Of a DNA stretch of 29,841 nucleotides, positions 6,447-13,494 are shown one piece after another. Source of the stretch: a virus; IMG/VR virus record IMGVR_UViG_3300024306_000063, positions 1 to 29,841 of that record; one strand, written 5' to 3'. The number at the start of each line of letters is the position of its first letter. The stretch's first letter is position 1. The translations under genes and the position numbers were made by a program. The notes beneath the pieces are model-generated. The model was given only the letters and a program-made list of their open reading frames with translations. It searched no databases and was not told the origin of the DNA.

Positions 6447-6726
6447 ATGGAAAGATCAAGCGTCTTGTTTAGATTATGATACTAACTTATTCTTTGATAA
6501 ATATGAAGAAGAAGAGTTATTAAGGCCAGCAATAGATTCTGTTTGTTTTAATTGTTCTGTCATGAAAACATGCTTTGCTGTTGGTGTTTCAAGTAAAGAG
6601 TATGGGGTCTGGGGCGGTATATACTTAGAAGAAGGAACTGTCTCTAAAGAATTTAATAGCCATAAGTCAGAGTCTGACTGGGGTAATACCTGGAGAAGAT
6701 TAACAATGGACGAGGGTTCAAAATGA
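6433..6726 (+). CDS. WhiB-family iron-sulfur transcription regulator
   Basis: The 97-residue product has the four WhiB cysteines (Cys12 in QASCLDY, then Cys38, Cys41 and Cys47 in VCFNCSVMKTC), spaced to hold a [4Fe-4S] cluster. The GVWGG turn (58-62) and a charged C-terminus follow. WhiB proteins bind the housekeeping sigma factor and are confined to actinobacteria and their phages, so this is a strong host marker. Phage copies can redirect host transcription. The start chosen overlaps the previous gene by 14 bases; an in-frame start further upstream is possible. Confidence 0.88.
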   Translation: MHKLKWKDQASCLDYDTNLFFDKYEEEELLRPAIDSVCFNCSVMKTCFAVGVSSKEYGVWGGIYLEEGTVSKEFNSHKSESDWGNTWRRLTMDEGSK

Positions 6727-6929
6727 ATAACAAAGAATACCTAGATATGATACGAAAAAGAAATAAAGAAATTATGTCTAAGTGTTACTATTGCGATGGT
6801 TTTGCAATTAACATAGAGGCAGATGGTTATGCCATAAGGCCAGTATGTAAAAATCATGACACAAGATCATTAGATGAAATAGAAGATGGCATTAACGCAA
6901 TGTTTGAAAAGCAAATGGATTTTGAATAA
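6723..6929 (+). CDS. Small putative zinc-binding protein
   Basis: The 68-residue product carries one CYYCDG pair (Cys21, Cys24) and a CKNH pair (VCKNHDTRS) about twenty residues later, a likely zinc ribbon. The rest is acidic and helical. It is joined to the WhiB gene by a four-base ATGA overlap and to the next gene by one base, so all three are translated together. Function unknown. Confidence 0.6.
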   Translation: MNNKEYLDMIRKRNKEIMSKCYYCDGFAINIEADGYAIRPVCKNHDTRSLDEIEDGINAMFEKQMDFE

Positions 6930-7177
6930 TGTATACAGATGCTATGCGTAGGGCCTTCAGATCATTGGATCATTTTGCACCCAGAGGATTTTTCCTAGAT
7001 GTAATTGATAACGATCATTTTATTACAGTTCGGGCTCCAGAAAAACAATTTATGTCCTTGCTTGATGAAGAAAAACGTCAGGCTGTAGAGTACATGGTAC
7101 GAGTCAAAAAGGCTTTAGAAGATAATGGTGCCATTGTTTTATTAGTACGTGAAGGTGGAAAAGATAATGTTAAATAA
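6929..7177 (+). CDS. Hypothetical 82-residue protein
   Basis: The product is a mixed alpha/beta protein with a strand-loop-strand (FFLDVIDNDHFITVRAPEKQF) and an amphipathic helix (EEKRQAVEYMVRVKKALED). The C-terminal strand is AIVLLVREG. The gene begins on the last base of the preceding stop codon. No family is recognised. Confidence 0.6.
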   Translation: MYTDAMRRAFRSLDHFAPRGFFLDVIDNDHFITVRAPEKQFMSLLDEEKRQAVEYMVRVKKALEDNGAIVLLVREGGKDNVK

Positions 7178-7313
7178 AAAAATAAAAATTACTATAGGTC
7201 TAATCTTAACTTTAGGCGCCACTTTATTTATATATGCTGCTGCACAGTTGACAAAATTAAGTGATTTAGATATACTTGATATATCTGACGACGATGAAGA
7301 GGAACTATTTTAA
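7167..7313 (+). CDS. 48-residue single-pass membrane protein
   Basis: This short frame starts inside the end of the previous gene and stops in a TAATG overlap with the next one, which supports it. The product has a basic N-terminus, one transmembrane helix (ITIGLILTLGATLFIYAAA) and an acidic tail (DDDEEELF). Positive charge inside puts the tail outside the cell. Function unknown. Confidence 0.65.
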   Translation: MLNKKIKITIGLILTLGATLFIYAAAQLTKLSDLDILDISDDDEEELF

Positions 7314-7798
7314 TGCAAACCTTTTTCCCACACTTTAATATGGCTGAGTCCGCTCAAGCACTTGACTCTAAGCGACTCAATAAACAAATATTAGAAGCGT
7401 ATCAAATACTTAAAGTGTTATCTGGCGCATCTCCTACAGGCGGATGGCGCAACCACCCTGCCGTTCTTATGTGGAAAGGTCATGAGTATTCTTTGCGTAC
7501 ATATGCTAATACAATGATCTCTGAGGCCAAGAAGCGTGGTATCAAGACAGACACCAATGAAGCAAACATTCAGGCATTAGAATCAGGATATAGCAATGTA
7601 TGGGGTACAGATATGCCAAAGTGGTTTGGAGACCATACAAAAATGATGCGTATTACTACCACACATAAAGCAAGACTATTTGATAAAGATCCGCTTTTTT
7701 ATGCTCGTTATGCATATGCAAAGCATAGCATCTATAATTCACCTTGCTGTGTTGGCTGTAATTATTATTGGGTAACACATGAGGAGAGAAATGCTTGA
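7313..7798 (+). CDS. Pyrimidine-dimer DNA glycosylase-like protein (Pyr_excise/MSMEG_6728 type)
   Basis: The 161-residue product matches the small family typified by MSMEG_6728. It opens MQTFFPHFNMAESAQALD, continues with KRLNKQILEAYQIL and the hallmark GGWRNHPAVLMWKGHE, and later has MPKWFGDH. The family is related to T4 endonuclease V and is annotated as pyrimidine-dimer glycosylase, a repair enzyme for UV damage. That would suit a virus of sunlit water. Activity in this branch is not proven. Two Cys near the end (SPCCVGCNYYW) may add a metal site. Confidence 0.72.
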   Translation: MQTFFPHFNMAESAQALDSKRLNKQILEAYQILKVLSGASPTGGWRNHPAVLMWKGHEYSLRTYANTMISEAKKRGIKTDTNEANIQALESGYSNVWGTDMPKWFGDHTKMMRITTTHKARLFDKDPLFYARYAYAKHSIYNSPCCVGCNYYWVTHEERNA

Positions 7799-8162
7799 AT
7801 TTTTATTATTTTTCGGTTCTGTTTTATTTGTAAGTGCTATTAGCATTCTTATTATAAGATTAAAAAATAAAAATTTGCAACTACTTCTTATTTTAACACA
7901 AGCAATTCAAGACATTGAAAAGTTTAAAGATAAGTTTGGAAATGAAGAACTTTCTGTAGAACAACAACACCTTATAACATTTTTAAATGATACAAGGGAT
8001 ATTGCTTATAAGTATATTGAAGATATGCATAAGGCATTGTTAGAATTTAAATCTGATATTGAATTTGATTTACTACACCCAAACGACATGTCTGTTCCTA
8101 GAATTAAAAAAGCATTTGAAAAATTACAATCAGTTTATCCGCAGGACATACCAAATGATTAA
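7791..8162 (+). CDS. Membrane-anchored coiled-coil protein, unknown
   Basis: Starting at the ATG behind GAGGAGAG, the product has 123 residues. One N-terminal transmembrane helix (LEFLLFFGSVLFVSAISILI) is followed by a basic turn and a long helical, charged region likely to be coiled coil. Overlaps with both neighbours are eight bases. An ATG at 7779 is in frame, but the ribosome site lies inside that extension. Function unknown. Confidence 0.6.
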   Translation: MLEFLLFFGSVLFVSAISILIIRLKNKNLQLLLILTQAIQDIEKFKDKFGNEELSVEQQHLITFLNDTRDIAYKYIEDMHKALLEFKSDIEFDLLHPNDMSVPRIKKAFEKLQSVYPQDIPND

Positions 8163-8352
8163 TGCTAGAGGAATACCAACAGCAAATTGTCCACAATGTG
8201 GATATGATTTATTAAAGGTTAGTGTAAAAATTGATCCAGTTGATTATGAGTTAGGTTTATACACCCTAGATGGCGAATGTGCTAAATGTGGAACATTGGT
8301 AACAGTAGCAACACCTATAGATCATCCAGATTTTAACAAAGGAGAAAAATGA
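8155..8352 (+). CDS. Small zinc-ribbon protein
   Basis: The 65-residue product has two CxxC pairs (TANCPQCGYD near the start and DGECAKCGTL about thirty residues later) separated by a beta-rich segment, a typical zinc ribbon. It overlaps the upstream gene by eight bases and the XapX gene by four (ATGA). No specific role can be given. Confidence 0.62.
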   Translation: MINARGIPTANCPQCGYDLLKVSVKIDPVDYELGLYTLDGECAKCGTLVTVATPIDHPDFNKGEK

Positions 8353-8507
8353 AAGAGATTATATTTTCAGTATTAACAGGTTTTGGCTGTGGAGTTGTAT
8401 TTGCAGCCTTTAAACTTCCAGTTCCAGCCCCACCAGTATTTGCTGGCGTTGCTGGTATAATTGGATTATGGCTCGGTTTCGATGTCATAACAAGGTTCAT
8501 ATCCTAG
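8349..8507 (+). CDS. XapX-domain membrane protein
   Basis: The 52-residue product fits the XapX family well: an N-terminal helix (VLTGFGCGVVFAAFK), the hallmark LPVPAPPVFAGVAGIIG, and a final WLGF turn. The family comprises two-helix membrane proteins of unknown function found in bacterial chromosomes. AGGAGAAAA precedes the start, which also overlaps the previous TGA. A phage copy next to another small membrane protein hints at membrane remodelling, but this is inference. Confidence 0.78.
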   Translation: MKEIIFSVLTGFGCGVVFAAFKLPVPAPPVFAGVAGIIGLWLGFDVITRFIS

Positions 8508-8518
8508 GAGGAAAATAA

Positions 8519-8800
8519 ATGGACGCAAAAGTAAAAGCAATGCTTGCCTCATACGGACGATCAGTTCTTGGTGCAGCATTGGCACTATACATGTCTGGGG
8601 TAACAGACCCTAAGACATTGGCATACTCACTACTTGCTGCAATCGCACCAGTTGGTTTGAGAGCAATTAATCCAAATGACACAGCGTTTGGTCGCCTTCC
8701 AGATGTAGCAGAAGTTGATGCTGCAGTTAAGAAGGCTACAGTTAAGAAGGCACCTGCAAAGAAGTCTAGCGGTGGCGGTAACTCACTTAAGGTCAAGTAA
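8519..8800 (+). CDS. Holin-like membrane protein with Lys/Ala-rich tail
   Basis: The 93-residue product has a conserved-looking start (KAMLASYGRSVLGAALALYM), a membrane stretch with a second hydrophobic segment (LAYSLLAAIAPVGLRAINP), and a basic, low-complexity tail (KKATVKKAPAKKSSGGG). Proteins with this start are common in actinophages and are often annotated as holins; I infer the same with reserve. The ribosome site TAGGAGGAAA is the strongest in this half. G+C is higher than in its neighbours. A terminator follows directly, ending the operon. Confidence 0.6.
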   Translation: MDAKVKAMLASYGRSVLGAALALYMSGVTDPKTLAYSLLAAIAPVGLRAINPNDTAFGRLPDVAEVDAAVKKATVKKAPAKKSSGGGNSLKVK

Positions 8801-8815
8801 GACTTAACTATAGAG

Positions 8816-8846
8816 TAGGGGTGTGCATAATAGCCACCCCTATTTT
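8816..8846 (+). terminator. Intrinsic terminator
   Basis: A perfect eight-base-pair stem TAGGGGTG/CACCCCTA (8816-8823 with 8835-8842) encloses an 11-base loop and is followed by TTTT. It closes the rightward operon that ends at 8800. Confidence 0.85.
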
Positions 8847-8850
8847 ATGT

Positions 8851-8875
8851 TATAATTAATTTAGTGAGGAGAGTT
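8851..8875 (+). promoter_or_regulatory. Promoter -10 and ribosome site of the SGNH/carbamoyltransferase cassette
   Basis: TATAAT at 8851-8856 directly follows the terminator. GTGAGGAGAG then precedes the ATG at 8876. No good -35 is seen, so an activator may be needed. Confidence 0.55.
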
Positions 8876-8962
8876 ATGTTAATTAAGTATTATTTGTATA
8901 AAATATATTATTTTTTAAAAAATATATTTAAGAAAAAAAATAAGAATAGGTATACATATTGA
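8876..8962 (+). CDS. 28-residue leader-like peptide, Lys/Tyr-rich
   Basis: A strong ribosome site (GAGGAGAG) and ATG open a frame of 28 codons made almost only of Lys, Tyr, Ile, Leu, Phe and Asn. It ends in a TGA that overlaps the TTG start of the SGNH gene. The DNA is extremely A+T rich. It may be a short membrane or basic peptide, or a leader that couples translation of the downstream gene. The ribosome site has no other plausible use. Confidence 0.55.
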   Translation: MLIKYYLYKIYYFLKNIFKKKNKNRYTY

Positions 8963-9936
8963 ACGCCATAAACTTAACATTCAAAAATTTTATTGCTAAG
9001 ATGCTGAAGTTGTCACGCACAGATCTGTTGTCTGAAGAACAAATAGAGGATTTAGACAAAGAACTTTCTGCTTTATTAAATAATTCTAATGACGGCAGAA
9101 ACTGTAAGGCAAAAAGTTTTTTTACATTTAACCAGCAACTTGATGAATTAAGATATAGACCTGTAAATCAAGACTTAAATAAAAATTATGAATTAGTTTT
9201 TTCTGGATGTTCACAAACACATGGAGACCATATTTCTCCACCATTAGTAGATTTTGGAGATCATAATTATATTTGGGGATTTCAGGTAGCAAATAAATAT
9301 AATAAAGAGGCTTTAAATTTAGGAATGGGTGGCTGGTCTGTTGAGGCAATTCATAAAGGACTTATGCATCATTTTCAACAAAATGGTAATCCAAAAGTAT
9401 TACTAATTTTATTACCAGATTTTGGAAGAATGAGTTTTGTAGATAATGAAAAAATAAGATCTATTCATCTTTTAAATCAACACGAACTAGTTCAACATTT
9501 TTTTATACAGCCATGGGATGAAACTGAATACCCAGCGATCTCTAAAGCCCCACATTATGCACACACAGTTTTGCCATGGACACAATCTTTATATCGTAGT
9601 TTACAATGTATATTGTTATTAGATCAATATTGTAAAGATAATAATATTTATTTTAAATATTTTTCATGGGACCATAATTCAAACATAATATTAAAATTGC
9701 TTAAAAAATATTTACCAGAATATTCAAATTATTCAGAGCCAGACATACTTAATACGTTAAGGTTACAACAAATAAATACTCAACTTAACATTACTTGTCA
9801 TGAAGATATAAAAGACAACTACCCATCAAAAATTTGGCACAATGGAATTGACAATGCCCACCTAGGAATACATCATCACATCCATGTTGCTGAACAGTTT
9901 ATGAAAGAGATAGATAATGATAATCCTTGGAATTAA
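8959..9936 (+). CDS. SGNH/GDSL-like hydrolase
   Basis: The 325-residue protein has a Ser-containing block LVFSGCSQTHGDH (Ser85), a glycine block EALNLGMGGWSVEAI, and a C-terminal DNAHLGIHHH (Asp298, His301). These are the order and spacing of an SGNH catalytic triad. Such enzymes remove acyl groups from sugars, lipids or polymers. The start codon appears to be TTG, coupled to the leader peptide; the next Met is residue 15. The gene overlaps the carbamoyltransferase by 20 bases, so the two probably act on one substrate, perhaps a surface glycan. The Asn block is not clear, so the activity is a moderate call. Confidence 0.62.
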   Translation: MNAINLTFKNFIAKMLKLSRTDLLSEEQIEDLDKELSALLNNSNDGRNCKAKSFFTFNQQLDELRYRPVNQDLNKNYELVFSGCSQTHGDHISPPLVDFGDHNYIWGFQVANKYNKEALNLGMGGWSVEAIHKGLMHHFQQNGNPKVLLILLPDFGRMSFVDNEKIRSIHLLNQHELVQHFFIQPWDETEYPAISKAPHYAHTVLPWTQSLYRSLQCILLLDQYCKDNNIYFKYFSWDHNSNIILKLLKKYLPEYSNYSEPDILNTLRLQQINTQLNITCHEDIKDNYPSKIWHNGIDNAHLGIHHHIHVAEQFMKEIDNDNPWN

Positions 9937-11341
9937 TGAAACATCGCATGATGCTTCTATGTCTTTAATTAAAGATGGAAACATATTATTTGCTGGTCAT
10001 GCGGAAAGATATAGCAAACAAAAAAATGATTGGTATAACAACAACGAAATACTATCCAATCTTTTAGAATATGGAACTCCAGATCTCATTGCCTATTACG
10101 AAAAGCCACAATTAAAAAGATCAAGATTACTATTAAAAGGTGGAGCATCAGATTGGAAACCAAACATTCCGCTTGACCTTCCCGTTAAATATTTTAAGCA
10201 TCATCATTCACATGCAGCAGCAGGATACTATACAAGTAAATTTGATGATGCTGTAATTGTTGTTCTGGATGCAATTGGAGAATATAACACTTCCACAATT
10301 TGGGTTGGTGAGGGTTCAAATATTAAACTAATTAAAAAGTTTAATTACCCATTAAGTTTTGGATTATTTTATTCAGCATTTACACAATTAGTTGGATTAA
10401 TGCCTAATCAAGAAGAATATATTATGATGGGGATGGCAGCATATGGTGATTCGACAAAATATTACAATAAAGTATTAGAATATTTTCCTTCTATAACTGA
10501 TCAAAAATATAATTTTCATCAAGGCATTACCGATTGGCCTTATAGAATTTTTAATGAGCAGGACAAGTTTGATATTGCTGCTGCCGTTCAAAAAGTATAT
10601 GAAGTAAGGCTAATGGAGTTTATGAGATATGCACAGGCAAAAACTGGAAAATATAATCTTGTATTTATGGGTGGATGTGCATTAAATTGTTCTGCAAATA
10701 CAAGGTTATGGGATATCTTTAATGACATTTGGATTATGCCAAATCCTGGTGATGCTGGCTCATCTCTTGGTGCAGCAGCAGCAGCCTACGGACAACATGT
10801 TAAATGGGAACACCCCTATCTTGGCTATGATTTAGGCGGGGAATATCCAGTAAACTCTATTATTACTGAACTAATTAGAAATAAAATAGCAGCAGTAGCA
10901 ACAGGAAGGGCTGAGTATGGCCCAAGGGCTTTGGGTAATAGAAGTATTTTGGCAGATCCAAGATATTCTGACATTAAAGATAAAGTAAACTTAATTAAAA
11001 AGAGAGAATTGTTTAGGCCATTTGCACCAGTAGTCTTAGAAGAACATGCACATAAATGGTTTGATATGAAATTTACTTCTCCATATATGCAGTATGCAGT
11101 TAAATGTTTACAGGCAGATAAGATACCAGCAGTTGTACATGCAGATGGTACTTCAAGGGTACAAACTGTAAATAAAGATCAGCACCCAGGTTTATATGAG
11201 GTGCTTTCACATTGGTATACAATAACTGGAGTTCCAGTTTTATTAAATACTAGCCTTAACATTAAAGGTCAGCCACTTCTAAATGATGAAAATGATATTT
11301 TAGAATGGCAAAATACATACAATTCTACAATCATTGCTTAG
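9917..11341 (+). CDS. Carbamoyltransferase, NodU/CmcH (TobZ) family
   Basis: The 474-residue protein has both halves of the O-carbamoyltransferase family. The N-terminal Kae1-like part shows GINETSHDAS, the metal cluster HHHSHAAAGYY (95-99), VVLDAIGEYN and MGGCALNCSAN. The C-terminal YrdC-like part shows AEYGPRALGNRSILADPR and RPFAPVVL. The family makes carbamoyl-adenylate from carbamoyl phosphate and ATP and transfers carbamoyl to a hydroxyl group. It is shorter than most bacterial members. The acceptor is unknown: a sugar is usual, but phage copies may act on modified DNA. It overlaps the SGNH hydrolase gene. Confidence 0.9.
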   Translation: MIILGINETSHDASMSLIKDGNILFAGHAERYSKQKNDWYNNNEILSNLLEYGTPDLIAYYEKPQLKRSRLLLKGGASDWKPNIPLDLPVKYFKHHHSHAAAGYYTSKFDDAVIVVLDAIGEYNTSTIWVGEGSNIKLIKKFNYPLSFGLFYSAFTQLVGLMPNQEEYIMMGMAAYGDSTKYYNKVLEYFPSITDQKYNFHQGITDWPYRIFNEQDKFDIAAAVQKVYEVRLMEFMRYAQAKTGKYNLVFMGGCALNCSANTRLWDIFNDIWIMPNPGDAGSSLGAAAAAYGQHVKWEHPYLGYDLGGEYPVNSIITELIRNKIAAVATGRAEYGPRALGNRSILADPRYSDIKDKVNLIKKRELFRPFAPVVLEEHAHKWFDMKFTSPYMQYAVKCLQADKIPAVVHADGTSRVQTVNKDQHPGLYEVLSHWYTITGVPVLLNTSLNIKGQPLLNDENDILEWQNTYNSTIIA

Positions 11342-11346
11342 TATGA

Positions 11347-11405
11347 TATAATTATATTACCTGCCCAGATTGGGGGGTATTTAACTCGCTTAAAAGGAGA
11401 AAAAT
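11347..11405 (+). promoter_or_regulatory. Promoter and leader of the hsp20 gene
   Basis: TATAAT at 11347-11352 lies just behind the carbamoyltransferase stop. A leader of about 45 bases follows, with the small inverted motif CCCAGATTGGG and the ribosome site AAAAGGAGAAAA. The leader could be a thermosensor, but no convincing occlusion of the ribosome site is seen. Confidence 0.5.
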
Positions 11406-11810
11406 ATGGTTAAATCAGCACTGGATCTTTTTAATGATCCTTTTTTTAATACCTTCACAAACTTTCAGAAGGTAACAACAACAACAAACTATCCACCTTA
11501 TAATCAAATCAAGTTAAACGACAAGGAATATATTCTTCAGTTTGCCTTGGCTGGATTCACTAAGGATGATGTTTCTATCTCGCTAGACAATCGCAAACTT
11601 ACAATTAAGGGCGAATCAAAGGGGATGGAATTACCAGAGGGCGGAGAGTATCTGCACAAGGGAATTGCTACACGCAAGTTCACTGATATCTTTACCCTTC
11701 CTGAGTTTGTTGAGGTTATTGGGGCTGAGTTTAAGGATGGCATTTTGAATGTTGTTCTTGAAAAGCAGATCCCAGAAGACAAACTACCAAAAACTATCGA
11801 AATCAAGTAG
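11406..11810 (+). CDS. Hsp20 family small heat-shock protein (IbpA-like)
   Basis: The 134-residue product has the alpha-crystallin core: NQIKLNDKEYILQFALAGF, DDVSISLDNRKLTIKGE, RKFTDIFTLPEFVEVIGAEF and DGILNVVLEK. It ends in a KTIEIK tail in place of the usual IxI motif. Small heat-shock proteins hold unfolding proteins in the cytoplasm. Phage copies are known from cyanophages and others and are thought to help late assembly. Its own promoter and ribosome site suggest separate expression. The G+C-richer codon use compared with the preceding cassette suggests a different origin. Confidence 0.9.
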   Translation: MVKSALDLFNDPFFNTFTNFQKVTTTTNYPPYNQIKLNDKEYILQFALAGFTKDDVSISLDNRKLTIKGESKGMELPEGGEYLHKGIATRKFTDIFTLPEFVEVIGAEFKDGILNVVLEKQIPEDKLPKTIEIK

Positions 11811-11905
11811 TATAATATAATAAGTCCTCCGCAGGACCTTGGGATGATTAGTTACCATCTTATTTAACCTGGCCATCGTGCTTGAATACCTGCGGGGGAT
11901 TTATA
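11811..11905 (+). ncRNA. Candidate structured RNA or leader between hsp20 and HNH genes
   Basis: A TATAAT at 11811-11816 precedes CCTCCGCAGG (11826-11835), which can pair with CCTGCGGGGG (11889-11898) through ten pairs including one G-U. A local GTCCT/AGGAC hairpin is an alternative fold of the 5' arm. No reading frame of note lies between them. Two competing folds ahead of a nuclease gene could be a switch or a small RNA. Evidence is structural only. Confidence 0.35.
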
Positions 11906-11930
11906 ATTTGTATGTATAATAATCTCATCT

Positions 11931-12203
11931 ATGACAGATAAAGAACTGCATAGGCAGAAGCAGGCTTATAGGCAAAGGCTGGTAAAAATAAAAGAGACCA
12001 GTGGGTGTACTGACTGCGGTGAATCCAACCCAATAGTTTTAGATTTTGATCATCTTAAAGATAAAAAATATAATGTGTCCAGAATGATTCATGATGGTTT
12101 TTCCTGGAAAGCAATCAAAAAAGAGATAGAAAAATGCGAGGTAGTCTGTGCCAACTGTCATAGGATAAGAACACACCACAGGCTACTAAATCAAACAGCA
12201 TGA
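11931..12203 (+). CDS. Small HNH endonuclease
   Basis: The 90-residue product has the HNH fold elements: a first zinc pair SGCTDCGES (Cys26, Cys29), the DFDHL core (residues 38-42), and a closing VVCANCHRIRTHH with Cys73, Cys76 and His77. It should nick or cut DNA with a single metal. Stand-alone enzymes like this in phages can act in packaging or as homing nucleases. A TATAAT ends ten bases upstream of the ATG with no ribosome site, so the transcript has almost no leader. Confidence 0.82.
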   Translation: MTDKELHRQKQAYRQRLVKIKETSGCTDCGESNPIVLDFDHLKDKKYNVSRMIHDGFSWKAIKKEIEKCEVVCANCHRIRTHHRLLNQTA

Positions 12204-12215
12204 TATAATAATTCT
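12204..12215 (+). promoter_or_regulatory. Leaderless promoter -10 (TATAAT, N6, ATG)
   Basis: TATAAT at 12204-12209 directly follows the TGA of the HNH gene (12201-12203), and the ATG at 12216 is six bases further. No -35 match is seen. Confidence 0.6.
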
Positions 12216-13355
12216 ATGCCATACTCTATAGGTTCTAAAGGTTCTCATGGTTGCTCAGGCTACCCTGCCGTTAAAACAGGCACAGGAGAGGTTATGGGCT
12301 GTCATAAGACTAGACGTGAGGCAGCAGCACAGATCTATGCTATAAACCGTTCTGAGGGCAATATAGGCAAGTCTATGGTTAAAGAGGGCGATATGGTTAT
12401 GGCCCCACATGAAGAAGAAATGTTTGTAGGTCGTGTTGTTCATGTAATGAATGAAGGAATGTTGGGAGTTCCAGGATCAGAATATGCTATTGAAGCAAGT
12501 CCTACTGAGCCAGCAATATTAATACAACTTTTTGAAATGGAAGAGGGCGGTCTTGAAGAGACTGAATATTTTGTAGGAGCAAAGGCATCAGAGGTTATGG
12601 TTATGCCATCATTAGAAGAAAATATTGGTATGGATAAAAACGAAGTTATTAAAGAAGATGTTTCAACAATAGGTCAATCTGATTCAGAACCGTGTCAGTA
12701 TGATGGTTGTGGATGTCCCACATGTAAAGATATGAATGTTTGTTGTGATCTTTGTCCTGTATGTCAAGCAAATGAAATGAAATCAGATTGCTGCCCAGAT
12801 CTTAATAAGCAATCTCCTTGTTGGGATGGCTATGTTCAACGTGGTATGAAGCCAGGTAAAAATGGTAAGCCAGTTCCTAATTGTGTTCCTGCAAAGAAGG
12901 CAGATGATCTTTGGGAGGATGATGATACAGTTGAATATGATACAGACACAGTATCAAAGGCTGAAGGATATTCTCCACCTGCAGGAGCAAGATCTGCTGC
13001 TCGTAGAGCAATTAAATTTAAAGAAGATGGTAAGGCCAATGGTGCAGGAACTGCAGTTGGTTGGACTCGTGCAGGTCAGTTAGCAAGAGGAGAGTCATTA
13101 TCTCTTAGCACAGTCAAGAGAATGTATTCCTACTTCTCACGTCATGAAGTAGATAAGAAAGGTAAAGACTGGGGCAACACCGCAAATCCATCCAATGGAT
13201 ACATCATGTGGTTAGCATGGGGTGGAGATGCAGGTTATGCATGGTCAAGAAGAATTGTAAATGCTGAAAAAGATAAAAAAATGTTTTCAGATTTCTTCAG
13301 CCCAATTGAAAAAACAAGCAAGAAGGTTAGAGGTAGTGGTCGTGGCTTCTGGTAA
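12216..13355 (+). CDS. Multidomain phage protein (Cys-rich, SH3-like and C-terminal conserved modules)
   Basis: The 379-residue protein looks modular. Residues 1-50 form a Cys/His module (GCSGYPAVKTGTGEVMGCHKT). Residues about 54-130 resemble an SH3-like barrel (VKEGDMVMAP, FVGRVVHVMNEG). A cysteine-rich stretch follows (DGCGCPTCKD, CCDLCPVCQ, SPCWDGYVQRGM). The last 120 residues are a conserved phage module (GARSAARRAIKF, GTAVGWTRAGQLA, TVKRMYSYFSRHEVD, WLAWGGDAGYAWSRRIV). These modules turn up in various phage head- and portal-associated proteins as I recall, but no role is established. The start is leaderless. It overlaps the next gene by 14 bases. Confidence 0.65.
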   Translation: MPYSIGSKGSHGCSGYPAVKTGTGEVMGCHKTRREAAAQIYAINRSEGNIGKSMVKEGDMVMAPHEEEMFVGRVVHVMNEGMLGVPGSEYAIEASPTEPAILIQLFEMEEGGLEETEYFVGAKASEVMVMPSLEENIGMDKNEVIKEDVSTIGQSDSEPCQYDGCGCPTCKDMNVCCDLCPVCQANEMKSDCCPDLNKQSPCWDGYVQRGMKPGKNGKPVPNCVPAKKADDLWEDDDTVEYDTDTVSKAEGYSPPAGARSAARRAIKFKEDGKANGAGTAVGWTRAGQLARGESLSLSTVKRMYSYFSRHEVDKKGKDWGNTANPSNGYIMWLAWGGDAGYAWSRRIVNAEKDKKMFSDFFSPIEKTSKKVRGSGRGFW

Positions 13356-13494
13356 ATCATCAGGAAAGTTTAAGTCAAAGCATCCTTTTAATCCAATACA
13401 GATTAAGGGTGGAATGATTGTTCGCTTACGCAAAGACGGTACTGTTCAATCAGTACTTGGTAAGTATGGAGAATATAAGAAAGAAAATAAGTAA
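13342..13494 (+). CDS. 50-residue basic protein, GTG start
   Basis: The frame overlaps the end of the previous gene. A GTG at 13342 stands eight bases behind AGAGG, which fits better than the upstream ATG at 13261. The product is basic (GKFKSKHPFNPIQIKGG) with a KDGTVQSVLGKYGEY end. It ends in a TAATG overlap with the next oxygenase. Function unknown; DNA binding is possible from charge. Confidence 0.55.
   Translation: MASGKSSGKFKSKHPFNPIQIKGGMIVRLRKDGTVQSVLGKYGEYKKENK

Noticed and set aside
8959-11341. Firm assignment of the carbamoyltransferase to DNA base modification
   Set aside because: No base hydroxylase of TET type, methyltransferase or nucleotide pathway gene is recognisable here, so it stays a hypothesis.
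12836-13083. Frames on either strand inside the multidomain gene
   Set aside because: Low-complexity shadows of a long gene with recognisable conserved modules.
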